Source: Acholeplasma sp. CAG:878 (GTDB lineage: Bacteria; Bacillota_I; Bacilli_A; RF39; UBA660). From it: a stretch of 52,231 bases of DNA. Of the stretch, positions 39,805 to 46,060 are shown piece by piece. A program made the translations under genes and the position numbers. Location: contig HF989914.1 in NCBI GenBank assembly GCA_000432255.1, positions 77,239-129,469 on the forward strand, read 5' to 3'. The first letter of the stretch is position 1; the number at the start of each line of letters is the position of its first letter. The notes under the pieces were generated by a model. It did no database searches. It saw only the letters and a list, made by a program, of their open reading frames with translations, and was not told the DNA's origin.

Positions 39805-41175
39805 TTACTTCTTTCTAAGCATATTTACTTTATCTTCACATGTATATGTAAGATATTCACCAGTAATATATTGATTTTGTATGAATCTTCTTAAAATTTC
39901 CTCATTAAATTTATCTGTCCACGGTTCGTTAGTATAACCATTTATTTTTTGATAAGTTCCTATGCTTTTTAAATATTTCAAAAATAATTCATAAGAATTA
40001 AATTCCATTAAAAATTTATTTCTTTTTGCAGAAATTGGATATAGTCCTGCTTCATCTACCATTGAATCCATATCAGAAACACTGAATCTTCCTTCAAGTT
40101 CTTTTCCAACAAACACTTCTTTTAAGTAGTCAGTACCTGGAACTGAAAATATTGTTTGTCCAGTTGCAGTTAACATATTTCTTGCTTTCTTAAGTGCTTC
40201 AACAGGATTATCCAAATGATGTAAAACATAACTAAATATTAATAAGTCATATTTTGATTTAAAATCATATTGCATAAAATCATTATTTATAAAATTGATT
40301 TCATTATTTCCAGTAAAAATTTTATTTTCAGCCACTTGTATCATATCTGGACTAATATCTAACCCTGTTATATTACATCCATCAACTTTACTATCAATTC
40401 TTTGAATAATTTTTCCAGCTCCGCATCCAATATCAACGATTGTCATTCCATCAGATATTGATGCCATGATTTCACTTTTGATAGGATTTTTAATTCCATG
40501 GTAAACAACAAATTCTGCTTTATCATCCCATTTTTTTGCCACCTCAGCATTAAATACTTTTTCAACACCTGAATGTTGTGATAATGCTTTACTGAAGTCT
40601 AGAAGAAATTCTGTAATTACTTTTTTAGTTTTTTCTTTACTCTTAATTAGAGAATTGTTTTTAAAAGTTTCAACACATTTTAATAATTCATTGTATGCTA
40701 CATTCAAATCATCATTAACTATAACACAATCATAGCCAATAGCATCTTTAATATTCTGAATATCATTTTTTATTCTTTCTAATGAACGATCTTTACGTCT
40801 AAAATTTAAATCTTCTACCGAAGGTGGCAAGATTAAAATCAATAATGTATTGGGATTTTTCTCTTTCATTTGAATTGCTCTATCTGGCGTTAATTGAAAA
40901 ATTATATCTTTACTTGATATGATGTGATCCATATCTCTTTCAAAACTTCCATAATAATTTCCACCATATTTCCTAACATTAAACATTTCTCCAGATTCAA
41001 CTAATTTTAGAAATTTTTCTTCATCAAGAAAGTAGTAATCAAATCCATTCTTTTCACCATCACGAGGTTTTCTTGTAGTGCATGTTGTAAATTTTTTAAA
41101 TCCAGAATTCTTTAACAACATTTCTGTTAAAGTTCCTTTTCCAGTCCCACTTGGACCGCTTAAAACTATATTCAT
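39805..41175 (-). CDS. Guanylate-kinase-like domain fused to SAM methyltransferase
   Basis: 456 aa in two domains. Residues 1-175 are guanylate-kinase-like: P-loop 'GPSGTGKGT' (7-15), GMP-binding 'TTCTTRKPRDGEKNGFDYYF' and 'GGNYYGSFE', core 'LLILILPPSV'. The lid Arg cluster is altered ('RRKDRSLERI'). After a linker, residues about 205-400 form a class I methyltransferase: motif I 'VDIGCGAG' (247-254), acidic 'GLDIS', motif IV-like 'YDLLIFSYVLHHLDN' and 'ARNMLTATGQTIFSVPG'. A genuine housekeeping gmk lacks the second domain, so this is a cargo fusion. It may phosphorylate and methylate a guanine nucleotide or related small molecule; that is inference. SD AAGGAGG; own promoter. Confidence 0.85.
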   Translation of the reverse strand: MNIVLSGPSGTGKGTLTEMLLKNSGFKKFTTCTTRKPRDGEKNGFDYYFLDEEKFLKLVESGEMFNVRKYGGNYYGSFERDMDHIISSKDIIFQLTPDRAIQMKEKNPNTLLILILPPSVEDLNFRRKDRSLERIKNDIQNIKDAIGYDCVIVNDDLNVAYNELLKCVETFKNNSLIKSKEKTKKVITEFLLDFSKALSQHSGVEKVFNAEVAKKWDDKAEFVVYHGIKNPIKSEIMASISDGMTIVDIGCGAGKIIQRIDSKVDGCNITGLDISPDMIQVAENKIFTGNNEINFINNDFMQYDFKSKYDLLIFSYVLHHLDNPVEALKKARNMLTATGQTIFSVPGTDYLKEVFVGKELEGRFSVSDMDSMVDEAGLYPISAKRNKFLMEFNSYELFLKYLKSIGTYQKINGYTNEPWTDKFNEEILRRFIQNQYITGEYLTYTCEDKVNMLRKK

Positions 41176-41203
41176 AGGTCATATCCTCCTTTTATTGATG
41201 AAT

Positions 41204-41232
41204 ATAATAATATAAACAATTAAAAAATGCAA
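41204..41232 (-). promoter_or_regulatory. Promoter of the kinase/methyltransferase-helicase operon
   Basis: Minus-strand TTGCAT (41227-41232), 17-nt spacer, TATTAT (41204-41209), 28 nt before the fusion gene start and between it and the Nudix stop. Confidence 0.6.
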
Positions 41233-41248
41233 TACATTTTGCCGATTA

Positions 41249-41650
41249 TTATTTCATATCTATTTTTATTTCTTCTATTATATGGCCTATATTTCCTTCA
41301 CCAGCATATCTTGTCATATCAAAGAAGTTTTCATTAATATCTACCCATTCAAGTTTATTAACTTCTTCAATAAGTTCTACATCTTTGTTAAGAACACCAT
41401 AGTATACTTCTAATTCTTTATCCCATTTAACATAAGTTAAATTCATAAAATGAGTTAGCTCAATATCATCCTTAGTTATGTTAGTTTCCTCAACTAATTC
41501 ACGATATGCCTCGTTTAAGCCATCATTTTCTTTTTCTATTTTGCCACCAACAAGATTATACATTCCCATGTATGGTTCTTTAGTTCTTTTACACATCAAA
41601 GTTTGTTTTAAGTCTTTATCAAAGACTACAATAACATTCATTTTCTTCAT
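41249..41650 (-). CDS. Nudix hydrolase
   Basis: 133 aa, MutT/8-oxo-dGTPase-like size. The Nudix box spans about G36-T56: 'GGKIEKENDGLNEAYRELVE' followed by ET. The catalytic RExxEE core (R50-E55) is intact, but the first box Glu (position 42) is Asn. Strands 'MNVIVVFDKDLKQTLMCKRT' and 'MYNLVGGK' fit the fold. Nudix enzymes hydrolyse nucleoside diphosphates linked to another moiety. Placed directly before the guanylate-kinase/methyltransferase gene in the same direction, it suggests a shared nucleotide substrate. Confidence 0.88.
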   Translation of the reverse strand: MKKMNVIVVFDKDLKQTLMCKRTKEPYMGMYNLVGGKIEKENDGLNEAYRELVEETNITKDDIELTHFMNLTYVKWDKELEVYYGVLNKDVELIEEVNKLEWVDINENFFDMTRYAGEGNIGHIIEEIKIDMK

Positions 41651-41667
41651 AAATTACCTCCATTTAA

Positions 41668-41676
41668 ATTATATCA
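41668..41676 (-). promoter_or_regulatory. Extended -10 promoter before the Nudix gene
   Basis: Minus-strand TGATATAAT (extended -10 TGnTATAAT) 18 nt before the Nudix ATG; no clear -35 box. Confidence 0.5.
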
Positions 41677-41721
41677 TGATATTTATTATTATTTTAGAAA
41701 AAAATGAATATCTTTAAAATA

Positions 41722-42474
41722 TTATCTCTCAAAGTCATCTTCACTATATAAATCATTTAAATCATTATCCCATAAACTATCTATATCAAAGTTAAGTTTA
41801 TTGATATTGCTATAAATAGCATTTTTAAAATAACCAAATTTATTTTCAATTAGATAGTCATCTTCATCTTTAAAATTTCTACTAACAACTCTTGGTACAA
41901 TATAGTGAATTATTGCAAATAAATCTTTATAGGAATTGTTTTCTTCTAATAGTTCTTGAAATAACTTATCATAATAATATATTTGAAATTCTCCCTTTTC
42001 AATATAACCTTTATTAATTAATTCATTAGTTAAAATATTATGTTTTTCTTCATTTAAAAAAGGCGATTTGGTTTTATCTTTTCTATCTATTTGTTTTTTA
42101 GTATTTTGTTTATTAGTATTTATTTGTGTGCCCTTTAGGGTATCTTCTTTAACGGCATGCCCTTTATGGTAATGTGGTGAAATATCTGGTCTTTCATAAA
42201 TATAATAATCATAATCGAAACGACCTTGAATACCATTTATCTTTTCATGATATAAGTATCCTTTATCTTCTAATTCTTTAAGAGTATTTCTAATTGCTTT
42301 TTCTCCCTCAAGACAAATAGCACATAATCCTCTTAAAGAGTAGTCCCAGTCATCTGGTAATGATAACATATAAGAAAGAAGTCCTTTAGCTTTAAGGCTT
42401 AATTTTTTATCTTGTAAATGATAGTTTGACATAACAGTAAAATCTTTTGTTTTTTCTATTCTAAATACAGACAC
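41722..42474 (-). CDS. HTH replication-initiator-like protein (RepA_N / DUF6017-like)
   Basis: 250 aa from a GTG at 42472-42474, placed 6 nt after SD GGAGGTG; the longer frame would start without an SD. The N-terminal winged helix is typical of element replication initiators: 'VFRIEKTKDFTVMSNYHLQD' and 'LSLKAKGLLSYMLSLPDDWD' then 'LEGEKAIRNTLKELEDKGYL'. The middle is basic, and the end is acidic. Such genes are frequent in integrative elements of Firmicutes, where they support replication of the excised circle or act as regulators. Confidence 0.75.
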   Translation of the reverse strand: MSVFRIEKTKDFTVMSNYHLQDKKLSLKAKGLLSYMLSLPDDWDYSLRGLCAICLEGEKAIRNTLKELEDKGYLYHEKINGIQGRFDYDYYIYERPDISPHYHKGHAVKEDTLKGTQINTNKQNTKKQIDRKDKTKSPFLNEEKHNILTNELINKGYIEKGEFQIYYYDKLFQELLEENNSYKDLFAIIHYIVPRVVSRNFKDEDDYLIENKFGYFKNAIYSNINKLNFDIDSLWDNDLNDLYSEDDFER

Positions 42475-42486
42475 TATTTCACCTCC

Positions 42487-42517
42487 AAAAAAAGATACCA
42501 CTTTTAATAGTGATACC
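42487..42517 (-). terminator. Hairpin attenuator between the duplicated methyltransferase-like gene and the HTH gene
   Basis: Minus-strand GGTATCACT-ATTAAA-AGTGGTATC (9 bp, two G-T pairs) followed by TTTTTTT and immediately by the SD of the HTH gene. It may tune initiator levels. Confidence 0.65.
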
Positions 42518-43864
42518 TTAATATTCTATTTTATTATTTATTTGTATTTCAAAGTTATATTTATATTTCTTACGATTATTTTTCTTTCTAGCAAAGATAT
42601 AACCATTTGTAATAGTATTAATATTACTTGATTTCTTTTGCCTTTCACAAATATAGAGTAGTTGCCAATCTTCTAAATCAAAATAAGTTCTCATTTCATT
42701 AAATTTTAAATAAGAATTAGATTTTTCTTTATTACCTATCATTAATTCATAATAAATATATAAATAACCATCTACTTTAACACTAGACTTTAATTTTCTA
42801 ACCTTATCTTTAATAGAAATATGTTTATTTTTTTCTAGATTTAAAGATAGACTGACATATACAAAATCATATTTTTTAATTTCTTTAACTTCATAATAAT
42901 TTAAGTTTTTAACTGTTATATTATTAAGCTTGGAATCAACAATTCTTTTATTTAATCCAATAGTATAAGTATGATTAAATATACCACCATTTAATAAAAT
43001 TTCATTATCTTCATAGCAAGTGACATTAAAGTTATTTCTTGCAAATGGAAAGACATTCTTACCATCATTAGCATCTACTACTAAACAATCAAGTATAGTA
43101 TTATATCTTGTTTTAAAAAAATTAATATAATCATATACTTGCTGATCAGGCTCTCCAAATATACTGCCTTTTTTATAAGTTCTATTAAGTATTCTTTTTG
43201 TCTTAATATTAGGAGTCTTTTGAAGTAATAAATAACCTAATTTATGACTATGTTTTCTATTATGATATGGATGTTTATTATGAATTGTTTTTCTATTTAT
43301 ATTTTCTCTGTAATAAACAATATTCCATTTACCTAAATCAATTAAATTAAGTAGTTCTTTTGGCATTATCTTTTGAAGACCACTTACTTCATAATCTTCA
43401 TCTAAATAATAATTCAAGTATAAATATCCATTATCTTTAACACTATTTAATAACTTATAAAATTTTTCTTTAATCTTGTATATATCATTTACTTTATCTT
43501 GAATTGTTCTAATAGAGAGTACTAAATCATATTTTTCTTGATGTTCTTCTTCATAGTAATTTGAATTATGAATAATAACATTAGAATCTAACTTATTGCA
43601 TTTCAATCTATTTACTAATCCAACAGAATAAAAATTATCAATAATTCCACCATAAAGTAAATCTTCATTTTCTTCATAACAAGTAATATACTTACTTTTT
43701 TTAGCAAATGGTAGAGTGTATATTCCATCTTTTGCATTAACTATTAAAATACTTGTATCTTTATTTATATTAATAAACTTATCTAATTTATGTAAAATAC
43801 TAAAATTAGATTCTCCATAAACACTTAAGCCTTTCATCTTATAGCGACTTTTATAATTATACAT
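42518..43864 (-). CDS. Tandem-duplicated methyltransferase-like protein, 448 aa
   Basis: Two copies of one domain of about 200 residues. Copy 1 (about 12-215): 'GESNFSILHKLDKF', 'ILIVNAKDGIYTLPFAKKSK', 'CYEENEDLLYGGI', 'YYEEEHQEKYDLVLS'. Copy 2 (about 235-440): 'GEPDQQVYDYINFF', 'CLVVDANDGKNVFPFARNNF', 'CYEDNEILLNGGI', 'YYEVKEIKKYDFVYVS'. Layout is that of a Rossmann class I methyltransferase, but the usual GxGxG is replaced by NAKDG/DANDG, so SAM binding is uncertain. Related proteins occur in Firmicute integrative elements near replication genes; the function is not established. First gene inside the right end of the element. Confidence 0.7.
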   Translation of the reverse strand: MYNYKSRYKMKGLSVYGESNFSILHKLDKFININKDTSILIVNAKDGIYTLPFAKKSKYITCYEENEDLLYGGIIDNFYSVGLVNRLKCNKLDSNVIIHNSNYYEEEHQEKYDLVLSIRTIQDKVNDIYKIKEKFYKLLNSVKDNGYLYLNYYLDEDYEVSGLQKIMPKELLNLIDLGKWNIVYYRENINRKTIHNKHPYHNRKHSHKLGYLLLQKTPNIKTKRILNRTYKKGSIFGEPDQQVYDYINFFKTRYNTILDCLVVDANDGKNVFPFARNNFNVTCYEDNEILLNGGIFNHTYTIGLNKRIVDSKLNNITVKNLNYYEVKEIKKYDFVYVSLSLNLEKNKHISIKDKVRKLKSSVKVDGYLYIYYELMIGNKEKSNSYLKFNEMRTYFDLEDWQLLYICERQKKSSNINTITNGYIFARKKNNRKKYKYNFEIQINNKIEY

Positions 43865-44032
43865 ATATACCTCAATTCTTAGCGTTTATAGATTCTAATT
43901 AATTTTTTTCTCCCATCAATGTATCGTTAAAAAACATGATGAAAATTACTGTATTTTTTGCATTTACTTAAATTTTTTCTTAATTTTTGATTTATCTATT
44001 TCTTGTAAAAGTCTATAAATCCTTTAAAATAA

Positions 44033-44063
44033 AGAAAAATGAGAGATTATTATTTTCTCCCAT
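44033..44063 (-). terminator. Element-borne terminator at the ftsW junction
   Basis: Minus-strand ATGGGAGA / TCTCTCAT (8 bp, one G-T pair, 9-nt loop) followed by TTTTTC, 9 nt past the premature ftsW stop. It lies within the attP arm region and would end dcw transcription as it enters the element. Confidence 0.65.
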
Positions 44064-44103
44064 ATAAATGTTTAACCGGTTACAGGAATCAGACCAATTA
44101 CAA
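44050..44103 (-). other. Recombined attachment site, ftsW 5' end of element
   Basis: Minus strand: host arm ...CCTGTAACC inside ftsW, core GG (44076-44077), element arm TTAAACATTTATATGGGAG. GTAACC is the left half of the attB dyad. Read outward from the core, the element arm matches the other element end at about 18 of 24 positions, including a shared TTTGT and CCC. Confidence 0.85.
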
Positions 44104-45067
44104 CCATTAAATTAAGACAGGCTTGAAAAGCAATTTGAAATATTATACCAAACGCTAAATACTTTCCAAACAAATCATCACATTTATAAGCAATTTTAAA
44201 TCCACTTATTAAAATTGTTGCTAGCAAAGATACTACTATTAAAACACCTAAAAAACCTAATTCTTCGCTTATAATTGAAAAAATAAAATCTGTTTGAGGT
44301 TCAGGTAAATAAAAGTGTTTTTGTCTTGAATTTCCTAATCCAAAACCTAACAGTCCACCTGGTCCGATAGCATACAAAGATTGAATTATTTGAAATCCAC
44401 TTCCAAGTGGGTCACTCCAAGGATTTAAAAAAGATAGTATTCGACTTAATCTATATGGAGCGACTACAATAAGTATGGAAACACCAATCATACCAAGCAT
44501 TCCTATTTTTAAGAAAAAAGAAAAATCAACTCCTCCTAAAAATAATAAACCGACAACCGATAAAACCAAAATCGTTCCAGTTCCAAAATCTGGTTGTAAC
44601 ATAATAAGTCCAAATATAAAAAGTGTAAGTCCTAAAACTGGCAATATTCCTTTTACTATATTTACAGTTGCTTTATTATTATCTGACAGATATTTGGAAA
44701 CAAATATAATTATTCCTAATTTTGCAAATTCACTTGGTTGGATTCCGAATGAACCTATTCCAAACCAACTTCTACTGCCATTTCTAACAGTACCAAAACC
44801 AGGAATTAAAACTAAAACTAATAAAATAACACAAATAAGTAAAATAGTATTGGATTTTTTATACAAAATATGATAATCAATTTTACTAATAAATAACATA
44901 AGAAAAATTCCAATTATTAAGAATAATCCTTGATTTTTAACAAATTTCAAAGCATCACCATATTTAAAATCGGCCCATATGTATGACGCTGAATATATCA
45001 TAATAAGCCCAAATACACTAATTAATATAACACTTATTAATAAAGTTAATTCTAGTTTTTTGTTCAT
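44072..45067 (-). CDS. ftsW: FtsW, truncated by element insertion (331 of 362 residues)
   Basis: SEDS-family peptidoglycan polymerase of the divisome. Start at the ATG overlapping the mraY stop (ATGA, 45064-45067); an upstream start used by a longer frame lies inside mraY. Nine or so transmembrane helices are visible, with 'FGTVRNGSRSWFGIG', 'QPSEFAKLGIIIFVSKYLSD', 'LQPDFGTG' and the periplasmic loop 'KHFYLPEPQTDFIFSIISEE'. The frame stops (TAA) right after IPVTG, at the first element bases, so the PFLSYGGSS segment and last helix are lost; they lie at 34971-35069. The motif is conserved in all active family members, so the shortened protein is probably non-functional. Confidence 0.93.
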   Translation of the reverse strand: MNKKLELTLLISVILISVFGLIMIYSASYIWADFKYGDALKFVKNQGLFLIIGIFLMLFISKIDYHILYKKSNTILLICVILLVLVLIPGFGTVRNGSRSWFGIGSFGIQPSEFAKLGIIIFVSKYLSDNNKATVNIVKGILPVLGLTLFIFGLIMLQPDFGTGTILVLSVVGLLFLGGVDFSFFLKIGMLGMIGVSILIVVAPYRLSRILSFLNPWSDPLGSGFQIIQSLYAIGPGGLLGFGLGNSRQKHFYLPEPQTDFIFSIISEELGFLGVLIVVSLLATILISGFKIAYKCDDLFGKYLAFGIIFQIAFQACLNLMVVIGLIPVTG

Positions 45068-46056
45068 AATAATACCCCAAAACAAATTGCTAGTAAAGAG
45101 GCAAGTAATCCAATAATCCAAAATACTTTAACAATATCTCTTTCATCAAATCCTTTTTTTTCAAACGTATGATGGATTGGTGTCATTAGAAAAAGTCTTT
45201 TTTTAGTAAATTTATAATATATTCTTTGAATTATACAACTTAATGTTTCAATTACAAATACTATTCCTATTAGAACTAATAGTAATTCGTGTCTTGTTAT
45301 AATAGCAATACTCCCAAGCGTTGCCCCTAAGGCAAGAGATCCAGTATCTCCCATAAATACTTTAGCAGGACTTATATTAAAAACTAAAAATCCTAAAATT
45401 GAACCAACCAATATAAAACAAAAAATTGCAACACTTTCATATCCTTCTAACCAACCTGTATTATAACTAATTATTCCAAATGTTGTAAAAGCAATTAATG
45501 ATAAACCACCTGCTAAGCCATCTAATCCATCCGTTAAATTAACAGCATTACTACTAGCTACTAAAACAAATAAAATAAATAGTCCATAAAACCACCCAAT
45601 ACTTAATTTCAAATTAAAGGCATGTATCCATAATAACGGTTCATTACCACCCATCATAAACAAATAGAAGAAGATAATAGCTATTACTACTTGCATCAAA
45701 AATTTACTTTTCTCACTTAAACCTTTATTATTATGTTTAATAACGATTAAATAATCATCTATAAATCCTATTAAAGCGTATCCTATAAATGAAAATAAAA
45801 CGATTAACAAACTATAATTGATAGTAATTTTTTTTAAAATCAGTAATAAAACAATTGTTAAAATAGTAGGAATTATAAATATTAATCCTCCCATAGTTGG
45901 AGTTCCTTGTTTTTTCGTATGACTACGTTCTAAATAAACACTTAAACTTTGTCTTATTTTTAATTTTTTAAGTATAGGAATTAAAATAAATGCTGTAATT
46001 AATGACAATATAAAACCAATCATAACGGCCATTAAAGATTTAGTAAGTATTAACAT
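45064..46056 (-). CDS. mraY: Phospho-N-acetylmuramoyl-pentapeptide transferase MraY
   Basis: 330-aa integral membrane enzyme with ten predicted helices. Key segments are 'KKQGTPTMGGLIFIIPT', the metal-binding 'GFIDDYLIV', 'NAVNLTDGLDGLAGG', 'VFMGDTGSLALG' and the HHH-like loop 'TPIHHTFEKKG'. It transfers phospho-MurNAc-pentapeptide to undecaprenyl phosphate, making lipid I. It lies between a class B PBP and ftsW; murD, normally next, is missing. Confidence 0.97.
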   Translation of the reverse strand: MLILTKSLMAVMIGFILSLITAFILIPILKKLKIRQSLSVYLERSHTKKQGTPTMGGLIFIIPTILTIVLLLILKKITINYSLLIVLFSFIGYALIGFIDDYLIVIKHNNKGLSEKSKFLMQVVIAIIFFYLFMMGGNEPLLWIHAFNLKLSIGWFYGLFILFVLVASSNAVNLTDGLDGLAGGLSLIAFTTFGIISYNTGWLEGYESVAIFCFILVGSILGFLVFNISPAKVFMGDTGSLALGATLGSIAIITRHELLLVLIGIVFVIETLSCIIQRIYYKFTKKRLFLMTPIHHTFEKKGFDERDIVKVFWIIGLLASLLAICFGVLL

Positions 46057-46060
46057 ATAA

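Larger units (their letters stand above)
35068..44077 (-). mobile_element. 9,008-bp serine-integrase element inserted in ftsW
   Basis: Bounded by the duplicated GG core at 35068-35069 and 44076-44077. Removing one unit fuses ftsW in frame, giving ...IPVTG|VTLPFLSYGGSS. The joined host flanks form GTAACCGGGGTTAC, a perfect dyad about GG; the joined element ends form an imperfect dyad in which about 18 of 24 positions per arm match. This is the geometry of a large serine integrase that exchanges strands at a central dinucleotide. Gene order from the integrase end: serine integrase, 49-aa protein, RHH protein, 550-nt noncoding region, PD-(D/E)XK-like/DUF2075 helicase, guanylate-kinase/methyltransferase fusion, Nudix, replication-initiator-like HTH, duplicated methyltransferase-like protein. 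All on the minus strand. No relaxase, coupling protein, type IV secretion or phage structural gene is seen, so it is best called an integrative (possibly mobilisable) element. Confidence 0.93.

Noticed and set aside
42518..43864. Relaxase hidden in the 448-aa element protein
   Set aside because: No HUH motif or catalytic Tyr context; the two halves align to each other as methyltransferase-like domains.
44072..45067. ftsW truncated by a frameshift or point nonsense mutation
   Set aside because: The missing C-terminal codons are found intact 9 kb away, and the join point coincides with the symmetry centre of a serine-integrase site.
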